Of a stretch of 64,000 nt of DNA, positions 8,394 through 15,606 are shown in pieces; the first letter of the stretch is position 1; each line of letters opens with the position of its first letter. This DNA comes from DTYU01 sp040756575 (GTDB lineage: Bacteria; Bacillota; Desulfotomaculia; Desulfotomaculales; Ammonificaceae): the NCBI GenBank assembly GCA_040756575.1, contig JBFLYP010000002.1, positions 1 to 64,000 on the forward strand, in the 5' to 3' direction. The translations under genes and the position numbers were made by a program. The notes beneath the pieces are model-generated. The model did not search any database, was not told the origin of the DNA, and saw only the letters and a list, made by a program, of their open reading frames with translations.

Positions 8394-8423
8394 TAACATG
8401 GGCCGGCTGAAGGGGTTTTATAC
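8394..8423 (-). promoter_or_regulatory. Sigma-G-like promoter of the spore protein gene
   Basis: On minus, GTATA (8419-8423) and CATGTTA (8394-8400) are separated by 18 bases, fitting the forespore sigma-G/F pattern GHATR-18-CATNNTA. The predicted start of transcription is about ten bases upstream of the GTG at 8376. The match between promoter class and gene product is strong circumstantial support for both. Confidence 0.65.
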
Positions 8424-8448
8424 CCCGACTGGAAGCCGATTCCGGCAA

Positions 8449-8816
8449 CCCTGTCTGTTAGGGTTTTCTATCGAAAGAAGAAGGGTTACGCAGAAAAAAG
8501 GAGAAATATACGAACATGCCTGATTTAATCACATCGCGTTTTCATTATTTATAGCGGGTTTAAAGACATGAGACATTCCGCCGAGCGGGTAGAAGGAAGT
8601 ATGGCACAAAGGGCGGAGCGGCACCCGATACTCGAATAACATCAATAAAACACAGCGCACAAAGCGGATAAGCGTACGTTTCGAAGAAGTAGCATCTTCT
8701 TGAGGAAGGTGCAATTTGCCGGGCGAGCATCCGGCCGGTGGCAGCCGCCAAGGCCATGCGGCGCCTGTCACCGCATAACGGCCGGTTGAGAAGAACCGGC
8801 GGGCAGGAGGGAGAAG
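8449..8816. other. Non-coding leader/intergenic region before manC
   Basis: No convincing gene. The plus strand near 8680-8700 can form a small AAGAAG.../...CTTCTT hairpin, and 8725-8800 is GC-rich with CCGGCCGGTGGC and GCCGGTTGAGAAGAACCGGC stem-loops just before the manC ribosome binding site (GGAGGG at 8806). This could be a structured 5' leader; no known riboswitch class is recognised. Confidence 0.35.
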
Positions 8817-9905
8817 ATGCATGGTAAATCTGTTTTTGCGGTGATCCTGGCCGGTGGGGGCGGGGAGCGCTTCTGGCCCGCAAGCTCTAAGGACAGGCCA
8901 AAGCAGTTTTTAAAGCTGATCGGTAATAGGACTATGCTCCAGCAGACGGTGGACAGGCTGGCGGGGTTTTTGGCACCACCTGACGTATACGTCATCACCG
9001 CCGGCGAGTACGGTGAGCTTGTACGCGAACAGGTAGAGGGAATTCCCCGGCAGAACGTAATCGAGGAGCCGTGCGGCCGCGATACGGCGGCGGCAGTGGG
9101 GCTTGCGGCGATACACCTTGAACGGCGCGACCCGCAGGGAGTAATGCTGGTCCTGCCGGCTGACCACTTCATCGCGGATACATCTCGCTTCCGCCGGGTA
9201 GTAGAAACGGCGGTGGATACCGCACGCAGCGGCGATTGGCTGGTGACTCTCGGGATAACGCCGACGCGGCCGGAGACAGGGTACGGCTACATTCAGCGGG
9301 GGGAGGCGCTGCGGACGGTCGGGAGCCTGGCCGTATACCGGGCGCTTCGCTTCACGGAAAAACCGGACCTACTAAAAGCGCGCCGGTTCCTGGCCAGCGG
9401 CAAGTATTTCTGGAACAGCGGGATGTTTATCTGGCGGGTGGACGTCATCCGCCGGTTGTTCGAGGAGTATTTGCCGGAGCTTACCGCCGGACTCAACCGC
9501 ATCGCTGCTGTAATAGGTACGGAGGAGGAAAAAGCCGTAACCGAAAGCGTGTACCCCTCCCTCCCCCGCATCTCCATCGACTACGGGTTGATGGAACAGG
9601 CAAAAAACGTGTTGGTGCTGCCTGCCGACTTCGGCTGGGACGACGTGGGAACGTGGCCGGCCTGGGCCCGGTACAGCGGGATACGGGACGGTCAGGGCAA
9701 CGTTATTGAAGGGAGCAGCGTGCTGGTGGAAAGCTCTGGGTGCGTCGTGCGGGCCTCCAACCATGTGGTGGCCGCCTTGGGCGTCCGGGACCTTGTTATC
9801 GTAGAGGAGGGCGGGCGGCTGCTGGTCTGCCCGAAGGACCGCGCTCAGGAGATAAAGAGGCTGGTAGCGGCGCTGAAGGAAGCCGGGTACGATGATATGA
9901 TTTAG
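8817..9905 (+). CDS. manC: Mannose-1-phosphate guanylyltransferase
   Basis: A 362-residue sugar-nucleotide pyrophosphorylase. The signature GGGGERFWPASSKDRPKQFL at residues 12-31 is diagnostic of ManC, and FTEKP (around 180) and YFWNSGMFIW (near 200) are conserved substrate-site motifs. It forms GDP-mannose from GTP and mannose-1-phosphate in the cytoplasm. It lacks the C-terminal phosphomannose isomerase cupin of the bifunctional type. Start ATG with GGAGGG seven bases upstream. It is followed by a structured repeat and then by manB, which makes its substrate. Confidence 0.93.
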   Translation: MHGKSVFAVILAGGGGERFWPASSKDRPKQFLKLIGNRTMLQQTVDRLAGFLAPPDVYVITAGEYGELVREQVEGIPRQNVIEEPCGRDTAAAVGLAAIHLERRDPQGVMLVLPADHFIADTSRFRRVVETAVDTARSGDWLVTLGITPTRPETGYGYIQRGEALRTVGSLAVYRALRFTEKPDLLKARRFLASGKYFWNSGMFIWRVDVIRRLFEEYLPELTAGLNRIAAVIGTEEEKAVTESVYPSLPRISIDYGLMEQAKNVLVLPADFGWDDVGTWPAWARYSGIRDGQGNVIEGSSVLVESSGCVVRASNHVVAALGVRDLVIVEEGGRLLVCPKDRAQEIKRLVAALKEAGYDDMI

Positions 9906-9913
9906 ACGGCCTA

Positions 9914-10200
9914 CGCGCCGCGCCCCACCGAAAGAAGTACTATTTTGAGGAGTGTACCCTGCGGCAAGTCGCATAACGAAAAATGAAAATGGACCGAATA
10001 GACCCGTAAGCTGGTTTACTTAGAAGCAGTAGCGTGACACAGGCGAGACGTGGCGAGGAGCGAGCAGAGTGAGGAAGTCCGGGCGGGGACGGGCCGGAGC
10101 GTACATGGGAGTACGTGAGGACCCGGACCCGCCCGACTGACGAAACTATGCGAAGCTTATCGCCGCGCCCGTCGAAAGAAGTACTATTTTTAAGGGAGGC
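9914..10200 (+). repeat. Dispersed structured element, copy 2 (upstream of manB), tandem with a truncated 3' end
   Basis: Bases 9914-9958 repeat only the element 3' end (CGCCGCGCCCCACCGAAAGAAGTACTATTTT in two pieces). A nearly full copy follows: GCGGCAAGTCGC, AACGAAAAATGAAAATGG, ATAGACCCGTAAGC, GTGGCGAGGAGCGAGCA, then a class I hairpin insert (GTCCGGGCGGG ... CCCGCCCGAC, tip GCGTAC/GTACGT), then GCGAAGCTTATCGCCGCGCCC and GAAAGAAGTACTATTTTT. It ends in AAGGGAGG, the manB ribosome binding site. Confidence 0.75.
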
Positions 10201-10201
10201 C

Positions 10202-11590
10202 GTGTCGAAAGTGACCCTTAACCCCTATATCTTCCGCGCCTACGACATCCGGGGAGTTGCTGACCGGGACCTTACCGACGATGTTGTTACGACACTTGGG
10301 CAGGCACTCGGGACCTATTACCGTAAAAAAGATGACAGGCCGGTCTTTTTAGGCCGCGATAACCGCATAAGCTCTCCCCGGCTGCGGGAGGCGCTGGCAA
10401 ACGGCCTGGCGGCTGCCGGGTGTCGTGTAATAGATATCGGCGAAGTCGTAACTCCCATTCTTTATTTTGCCTGCGCAACCTCCGGTAACGGCAACGGCGT
10501 GATGATCACGGGAAGCCATAACCCGCCGGAAGAAAACGGCTTTAAGATTGTCGCCGGCGGCACTGCGATTTACGGGGAAGAGATTTTAAGACTGAAGGAT
10601 ATAGTGGAGAATGGTACTTTTACCGGAGGTGCCGGAACCGTGGAGCACCTCGACGCCGTACAGTCCTACTTGGGGATGCTCCGGGGAAAGATCTGCCTGG
10701 GGCCGCGTCGCCTTAAAGTTGCCGTGGATTGCGGGAACGGGACGGCAGCACTTTTTGCGGAGAAAATCCTGCGCGGCTGGGGCTGCGATACTATCCCGCT
10801 TTTTTGCGTCTCCGACGGGACGTTTCCGAATCACGAGCCTGACCCGGTCAAAACCGTCAACCTGACCGAACTGAGGCGCGCGGTCCTGGAAGAGGGCTGC
10901 GACCTCGGTGTGGGGTACGACGGGGATGCGGACCGGCTGGGCGTTGTAGATGAACGGGGTAGCGTTATCTGGGGAGACCGCCTGATGATCCTCTTCTGGC
11001 GCGAGATCCTCCCCCGCTACCCGGATAAGCCCTGCATCGTGGAGGTAAAATGCTCGCAGGCGCTGGTGGACGAAATCCTGCGGTTAGGCGGCCGGCCGTT
11101 TTTCTGGAAAACCGGTCACTCGCTCGTTAAGGCGAAAATGTGGGAGGTAGGCGCCGTTTTTGCCGGGGAGATGTCTGGGCACTTCTTCTTCGCCGACGAG
11201 TATTACGGTTTTGACGATGCTTTTTATGCCACGGGCAGATTGCTGAGAATCCTCTCAAATACCGACCGGCCGTTGTCCGCGCTGCTTCCAGATGCTCCGA
11301 AGTATTATTCTACTGCGGAAACACGGATACCATGTCCCGATGAACAAAAGTTCGCGGTGGTGGCGCAGCTTGTGGCACACTTCAGGAAAACAAACGAGGT
11401 TGTCGACGTAGACGGCGCCCGCGTGCTTTTTGCGGACGGCTGGGGCCTTGTACGGGCCTCTAACACCCAGCCGGTACTGGTAGCGAGGTGCGAGGCGAAG
11501 ACACCGGAGGGACTGGCCGCTATCTGCAATATCATGCGCGGGGCGATCAGTTCAATCGCAAGCGTCCCCGACTTTAACTGGGAGTTTTAG
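10202..11590 (+). CDS. manB: Phosphomannomutase/phosphoglucomutase
   Basis: About 462 residues of the alpha-D-phosphohexomutase superfamily. Visible motifs are the substrate entry YDIRG, the phosphoserine loop VMITGSHNPPEENGFK with the catalytic Ser, the metal loop GYDGDADRLG, and the sugar-binding EMSGHFFF loop. The EMSGH form fits PMM/PGM-type enzymes that interconvert mannose-6-P and mannose-1-P (and often glucose phosphates). It provides the substrate for manC just upstream. The long in-frame extension to 10115 lies in a repeat, so the start is placed at GTG 10202 or GTG 10211; AGGGAGG at 10193-10199 is two bases from the first and eleven from the second. Confidence 0.9.
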   Translation: MSKVTLNPYIFRAYDIRGVADRDLTDDVVTTLGQALGTYYRKKDDRPVFLGRDNRISSPRLREALANGLAAAGCRVIDIGEVVTPILYFACATSGNGNGVMITGSHNPPEENGFKIVAGGTAIYGEEILRLKDIVENGTFTGGAGTVEHLDAVQSYLGMLRGKICLGPRRLKVAVDCGNGTAALFAEKILRGWGCDTIPLFCVSDGTFPNHEPDPVKTVNLTELRRAVLEEGCDLGVGYDGDADRLGVVDERGSVIWGDRLMILFWREILPRYPDKPCIVEVKCSQALVDEILRLGGRPFFWKTGHSLVKAKMWEVGAVFAGEMSGHFFFADEYYGFDDAFYATGRLLRILSNTDRPLSALLPDAPKYYSTAETRIPCPDEQKFAVVAQLVAHFRKTNEVVDVDGARVLFADGWGLVRASNTQPVLVARCEAKTPEGLAAICNIMRGAISSIASVPDFNWEF

Positions 11591-11619
11591 ACAAGGTTGC
11601 GTTCCTCTTGGATCAAATT

Positions 11620-12063
11620 TCAAACGGAATCCCCGTTTTGGGTGTTCTCCGGCGCTTTAACTCCGACCCATACAACATCAATACCGAGCCCTCCTGAAAC
11701 AGCCTGGATTTCGGGGTCCCCGGTGACTACAGGCGCCTTGATTTCCCGTGCAAGCCCTAAAACGAAGGCGTCGGCATAGGAGAGGCCTCCTTTCGCCTTG
11801 ATGCGGGCCGCCTCTTTTACCCTCGGCCAAGGAACCTCCGCAAACGTTATCGACTCTTCCATTAAAGTGTTACGCACCATTTCTTCGGCTGCCCGCTCGC
11901 CTTGCCGGCGCAGAAGAATATAATAGGCTTCTCCCAAGCTGATGATGCTCATATAAATTTCCGCCTCTTCATTACTGATGATTTCAGCAACAGTTTGCGC
12001 CCCGGGCTCGTCCTCCAATAGGGCAAGAATCGCGTAGGTGTCAAAAACGAGTTTACGAGCCAA
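11620..12063 (-). CDS. vapC: PIN-domain (VapC-type) toxin
   Basis: A 147-residue PIN-domain protein, full length. The first catalytic Asp lies in LVFDTYAILALLEDE (residues 5-19), further acidic residues in SLGEAYY and in GGLSYADAFVLGLA (Asp around 99), and a last VVTGDPE motif near 115. These form the Mg site of VapC endoribonucleases. It lies two bases downstream of an AbrB-type antitoxin on minus, so the pair forms a type II toxin-antitoxin operon with its own promoter. Convergent with manB. The C-terminal 15 residues after the domain are extra. Confidence 0.85.
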   Translation of the reverse strand: MARKLVFDTYAILALLEDEPGAQTVAEIISNEEAEIYMSIISLGEAYYILLRRQGERAAEEMVRNTLMEESITFAEVPWPRVKEAARIKAKGGLSYADAFVLGLAREIKAPVVTGDPEIQAVSGGLGIDVVWVGVKAPENTQNGDSV

Positions 12064-12065
12064 TC

Positions 12066-12302
12066 TTAACGCTCCTTTTCAAGCCTGCGTTCCTGAAGCA
12101 GGAGTGACGTCAGCTTTTCCTGAGCCCCGCTTTTATACTTTCCTCTAAGGGTCAACAAGGGGTGCCGCGGGAGAGGCCGGAGTAAGATCGCTCCGTCAGC
12201 TTCTTCGACGGACAGCTTATCACCCTTTTTTAACCCATAACGCTTCCGCAGTCCGACGGGAATGGCGATTTGACCTTTTTCCGAAAGAGTAACCTTCAGC
12301 AT
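12066..12302 (-). CDS. vapB: AbrB-family antitoxin
   Basis: A 78-residue protein with a complete N-terminal AbrB/MazE domain: KVTLSEKGQIAIPVGLRKRY at residues 3-22, then GDKLSVEEADGAILLRP. The C-terminal 35 residues are charged and should bind the PIN toxin. It starts at ATG 12302 after GGAGG and ends two bases before the toxin gene. As in related operons, it likely represses its own promoter, which lies at 12338-12366. Confidence 0.85.
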   Translation of the reverse strand: MLKVTLSEKGQIAIPVGLRKRYGLKKGDKLSVEEADGAILLRPLPRHPLLTLRGKYKSGAQEKLTSLLLQERRLEKER

Positions 12303-12337
12303 AAATCCTACCTCCTAAAACAGTCTTACTTAAAGTC

Positions 12338-12366
12338 ATTATACTACCAATGCTGATCGTAAGCAA
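12338..12366 (-). promoter_or_regulatory. Sigma-A promoter of the AbrB/PIN operon
   Basis: On minus, TTGCTT (12361-12366) and a perfect TATAAT (12338-12343) are 17 bases apart, about 35 bases upstream of the antitoxin start. Confidence 0.65.
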
Positions 12367-12385
12367 ATGATTCGGAGATAAAAAT

Positions 12386-12414
12386 AAAAAGCCGGGACTG
12401 TTACCATTCCCGGC
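12386..12414 (-). terminator. Intrinsic terminator of the synthase/aconitase/dehydrogenase operon
   Basis: On minus, GCCGGGA and TCCCGGC arms (12408-12414 and 12391-12397) enclose a ten-base loop and are followed by TTTTT. It lies 40 bases after the icd-like stop and just upstream of the toxin-antitoxin promoter. Confidence 0.85.
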
Positions 12415-12454
12415 TACGGACGGCGGTAAAATGCAGCAACATAAAAGGATATCG

Positions 12455-13453
12455 TCAGGCCATCTTCTCGATAATCGCGGTGGCCATCTCGCTGGTCTTG
12501 GCGGTGCCGCCGAGGTCGTAGGTGACGGTTCTGCCTTCTTCCAGGACGGCGAGAACACCGCGCATCACCCGCTCCGCTGCCGCAAGCTCGCCTAAGTGCT
12601 TCAGCATCATGACCCCCGAAAGGATGGTGGCGAGGGGGTTTACTTTGTCCATCCCTGCGTACTTGGGGGCGCTCCCGTGCACCGGCTCGAAGACCGCTAT
12701 CTCGTCCCCGATGTTGGCGCCCGGGGCCACACCAAGCCCGCCGACCAGGCCTGCCGCCAGATCCGAAACGATGTCCCCGTACAGGTTGGGAAGCACCAGC
12801 ACGTCATAGTTCTCCGGCGCCTGCACGAGCTTCATGCACATCGCGTCGACGATCATGTCGTCGAAGGCGATCTCCGAGTAACCAGCGGCCACCTCCCGCG
12901 CGCATTCGAGGAAAAGGCCGTCGGTGAGCTTCATGATGTTCGCCTTGTGCACGGCGGTGACCTTCTTGCGCCCCTCCCGCCGCGCGAGTTCAAAAGCGAA
13001 GCGCACGACGCGCTCGGAAGCCTCGCGGGTGATGATTTTGATGCTCTCTGCCGCGTTCTTCCCAACCTTGTGCTCGATCCCGGCGTAAAGGTCCTCGGTA
13101 TTCTCCCGGACGACGATGAGGTCGACGTTTTCGTAGCGGGTCTTGATCCCCGGGAGGGTCTTGGCGGGACGGACGCAGGCGTAAAGATCGAGCTCCTGCC
13201 GCAGGGTGACGTTGACGCTGCGGAAGCCCTTCCCCACCGGCGTCGTCAGCGGTCCCTTGAGCGCCACGCCGTTCCTTCTTATCGATTCGAGGACGTGCTC
13301 CGGCAGCGGGGTGCCGTACGCGCCGATGACCTGCTCGCCGGCCTCTACGATCTCCCACTCGATCTCCGCCCCGGAGGCGTCGAGCACCCGCCTCGCCGCG
13401 GTGGTGATGTCGGGGCCGGTGCCGTCACCGGGGATTAGCGTGACTTTAGGCAT
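12455..13453 (-). CDS. icd: NAD-type isocitrate/homoisocitrate dehydrogenase family protein
   Basis: A 332-residue beta-decarboxylating dehydrogenase. N-terminal LIPGDGTGPDI (residues 6-16), substrate loop SVNVTLRQELDLYACVRP near 79-96, RENTEDLYAG around 117-126 with the catalytic Tyr, Lys in HKANIMK, and Asp residues in DDMIVDAM. The S-x-N-x-x-LR loop fits isocitrate or homoisocitrate and not isopropylmalate dehydrogenase. It would oxidise isocitrate to 2-oxoglutarate (or homoisocitrate to 2-oxoadipate) in the cytoplasm. It is the last gene after the NifV-like synthase and two dehydratase subunits, and a terminator follows. Confidence 0.85.
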   Translation of the reverse strand: MPKVTLIPGDGTGPDITTAARRVLDASGAEIEWEIVEAGEQVIGAYGTPLPEHVLESIRRNGVALKGPLTTPVGKGFRSVNVTLRQELDLYACVRPAKTLPGIKTRYENVDLIVVRENTEDLYAGIEHKVGKNAAESIKIITREASERVVRFAFELARREGRKKVTAVHKANIMKLTDGLFLECAREVAAGYSEIAFDDMIVDAMCMKLVQAPENYDVLVLPNLYGDIVSDLAAGLVGGLGVAPGANIGDEIAVFEPVHGSAPKYAGMDKVNPLATILSGVMMLKHLGELAAAERVMRGVLAVLEEGRTVTYDLGGTAKTSEMATAIIEKMA

Positions 13454-13640
13454 ACAATCCTCCTGTTAAGGTTCAACGTTAATGGCTAATACTGTATGAG
13501 AGCCGGGGCCGTTCAACGTTCAACGTTTAGGATGAATTCAATTTAGCAGTCAGAATTTCCTAATTCAGAGTCGGAATTTAGAACTAAGAAACCCAGAACT
13601 TCGAGCTCGCAACTCGTACAGTTTCGCTCTTCTGTATTCT
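13454..13640. repeat. Intergenic word repeats (GTTCAACG and CAGAATT types)
   Basis: The gap between the small dehydratase subunit and icd genes contains GTTCAACGTT words (13467-13477 and 13513-13528) and several CAGAATTT/TCAGAGTCGGAATTT words (13540-13600). The same words recur in other gaps of the window. No ORF or terminator is visible. Confidence 0.5.
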
Positions 13641-14138
13641 TTAAAAATTGAAGCCGCCGTGCTTCTTGAAGTGTTGGACGAGTCCCCCGTCGGACAGGAT
13701 TTTCAGCATTACCGGCGGCAGGGGTTTGATCGGGATTTTTATGCCCCTGGTGCGGTTTTCGATTAATCCCGATACGAGGTCGACCACCAGTTCGTCGCCG
13801 GGCTGTATCCGGTCGGTGTCGCACTCAACCGCCGGCAGCCCGGTGTTGATGGCGTTCCGGAAGAAAATCCGGGCGAACGATTTGGCCAGCACGGCACCGA
13901 TGCGGGCGTGCTTGACCGCCAGCGGCGCCTGCTCCCGCGAGGAGCCGCAGCCGAAGTTCGCCCCCGCTACTATGAAGTCACCCGGGCGGATCTTCTGGTA
14001 AAAGTCCGGGTCGAGGTCCTCCATCACGTGGCGCGCCAGCTCGTTCATGTCGAGGGTTTTAAACTTGTACTTGCCGGAGATTATGTAATCGGTATTTACG
14101 TCGTCACCAAACTTGTGTGCCCGACCCTGCAGCTTCAT
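13641..14138 (-). CDS. 3-isopropylmalate dehydratase/homoaconitase-type small subunit
   Basis: A 165-residue swivel-domain subunit of the LeuD type 2 family. It has DDVNTDYIISGKY (residues 11-23), the invariant FGCGSSREQAPLA loop (around 60-72) and AKSFARIFFRNAINTGLP. It completes the active site of the [4Fe-4S] hydro-lyase encoded just upstream. The substrate-recognition loop after GKY reads KFKT, unlike the YLRT loop of homoaconitases or the YLVY-type loops of isopropylmalate isomerases, so the substrate cannot be named from it. With an icd-type enzyme next to it, citrate/isocitrate or homocitrate are the likely substrates. Confidence 0.88.
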   Translation of the reverse strand: MKLQGRAHKFGDDVNTDYIISGKYKFKTLDMNELARHVMEDLDPDFYQKIRPGDFIVAGANFGCGSSREQAPLAVKHARIGAVLAKSFARIFFRNAINTGLPAVECDTDRIQPGDELVVDLVSGLIENRTRGIKIPIKPLPPVMLKILSDGGLVQHFKKHGGFNF

Positions 14139-14159
14139 TCAGGAGCCTCTCCTCCCTCG

Positions 14160-14235
14160 AAAATACGTTCAACCTTATACTGATAGACCTTTAGGGTCCG
14201 TTCTACGTTCTGCGTTCGACGTTTATAAAAGACTA
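14160..14235 (-). repeat. Family B repeat (GAACG words plus GGACC hairpin)
   Basis: On minus, GAACGCAGAACGTAGAACGG leads into ACCCTAAAGGTC, then TCAGTATAAGGTTGAACGT. The same arrangement, nearly base for base, occurs at 62192-62281 and in altered form at 39709-39771. GGACC CTAAA GGTC forms a small hairpin. Confidence 0.65.
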
Positions 14236-14282
14236 AAGCACAAGCAATTGAACCATTTTCACTCCCGGCGGCGACTGCAGTC

Positions 14283-14342
14283 GTAAACGACTCCTCTGAG
14301 AACGCGTTCTTCTTCCGCGGGGCGCGGCGATGAGCCGCGCAC
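14283..14342 (-). repeat. Dispersed structured element, copy 3 (3' end only)
   Basis: On minus, GCGCGGCTCATCGCCGCGCC is followed by CCGCGGAAGAAGAACGCGTT and CTCAGAGGAG. It is the 3' part of the element, starting right after the large-subunit stop codon and oriented toward the small-subunit gene. Confidence 0.65.
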
Positions 14343-15599
14343 TTATTTTACAAACTCGCGCGGGTCGGCTATCTCACCCGCCACCGCCGCCGCTGCCACA
14401 GCGGCCGGGGAAGCGAGGTAGATTTCCGCATTGCGGTTCCCCATCCGCCCTTTAAAGTTGCGGTTCGCCGTCGAAATGACCACCTCACCGTCTGCCGGGA
14501 CGCCGTTGTGGGTACCGACGCAGGGCCCGCACCCGGGGGTTACCACCGCCGCCCCCGCCTCAACGAGGGCGGCCAGGATGCCCTCACGCATCGCCTCAAG
14601 GTAAATCCGCCGCGACGCCGGCGCTACGATTAGCCGCACACGCGGGTGCACCCTTTTTCCGCTCAGGATGCCCGCGGCTATGCGCAGGTCTTCCAGGCGG
14701 CCGTTGGTGCAGGTGCCGATGACGCACTGGTCTACCTTCAGTCCCGCAGCGCTGCCGAGCGGCGCCACGTTGTCCACCCGGTGGGGCTTGGCCACCTGTG
14801 GCTCGAGGCTCGCCACGTCATACTCTTTGACCGCCGCGTAGGCGGCGTCAGGATCAGCCGACACCGGCGTAAAATCGCCCCCGCCGTGCGCCGCGAGCCA
14901 GGCAAAGGTCTTTTCGTCGGCCTCCATCAGCCCGGCCTTGGCACCCATCTCCACCGCCATGTTCGCCACGGTGAACCGGCCCTCCTGCGACAACGCCGCA
15001 ATCGCCGGACCGGTATACTCGACCGCCTTGTAAGTGGCACCGTCTGCCGTAAGATCGCCGATAAGGAAAAGGATGAGGTCTTTAGCGTAAACCCCCGGCG
15101 GCAGGGTCCCGTGGCAGACAATCTTAACCGTCTCCGGGACCTTGAACCACATCAGTCCGGAAATCAGCGCCGCCGCAAGATCGGTAGACCCCACCCCGGT
15201 GGAAAAAGCGTTGAGCGCGCCGTAGGTGCACGTATGCGAGTCAGCCCCCACCACGATGCAGCCCGGCCCCACCCGGCCGCTCTCAACCATCACCTGGTGG
15301 CAGACACCGTCACCGATGTCATAAAGCTTGCATCCCTGTTCGCCCGCGAAGTCACGCATCAGCTTGTGCAGGTTGGACACCCCTTCGGAGGGGCTCGGTG
15401 CGCTATGGTCTATCACCAGGTTCACCCGCCGGGGGTCGAAAAGCTTCTTCCCCCCTATTCGCTCGAACGCCTGGATCGCCAGCGGTGCGGTGCCGTCCTG
15501 GGCCATTACGTGATCGACCTTCGCTACGACGATCTCGCCTGGTTGGGTCGGTTTACCGCACGCACGGGAGAGGATTTTTTCAATGATCGTCTGCCCCAA
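14343..15599 (-). CDS. Aconitase/3-isopropylmalate dehydratase-type large subunit
   Basis: A 418-residue LeuC/homoaconitase-type subunit. It has DHVMAQDGTAP near residue 30, the VVGADSHTCTYG motif (around 135-147) and the three cluster cysteines in that motif and in IGTCTNGR and TPGCGPCVG, which would bind a [4Fe-4S] cluster. Length fits the two-subunit hydro-lyases (about 420), not single-chain aconitase. It lies seven bases after the NifV-like synthase. The pairing with an isocitrate-type dehydrogenase suggests aconitase or homoaconitase activity, while leucine synthesis is less likely because leuA and leuB homologues of the classic type are not next to it. Confidence 0.88.
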   Translation of the reverse strand: MGQTIIEKILSRACGKPTQPGEIVVAKVDHVMAQDGTAPLAIQAFERIGGKKLFDPRRVNLVIDHSAPSPSEGVSNLHKLMRDFAGEQGCKLYDIGDGVCHQVMVESGRVGPGCIVVGADSHTCTYGALNAFSTGVGSTDLAAALISGLMWFKVPETVKIVCHGTLPPGVYAKDLILFLIGDLTADGATYKAVEYTGPAIAALSQEGRFTVANMAVEMGAKAGLMEADEKTFAWLAAHGGGDFTPVSADPDAAYAAVKEYDVASLEPQVAKPHRVDNVAPLGSAAGLKVDQCVIGTCTNGRLEDLRIAAGILSGKRVHPRVRLIVAPASRRIYLEAMREGILAALVEAGAAVVTPGCGPCVGTHNGVPADGEVVISTANRNFKGRMGNRNAEIYLASPAAVAAAAVAGEIADPREFVK

Positions 15600-15606
15600 A
15601 ACCCTC

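Noticed and set aside
10115..10201. N-terminal extension of manB (and similar extensions of hisD, feoB, amj, purM)
   Set aside because: The extensions run through the structured element or an upstream gene; starts next to the Shine-Dalgarno sequence give the normal family N-termini.
12596..13438. 280-residue open frame on plus
   Set aside because: Antisense to the icd-like gene; it is a by-product of high GC in the opposite frame and has no ribosome binding site or motifs.
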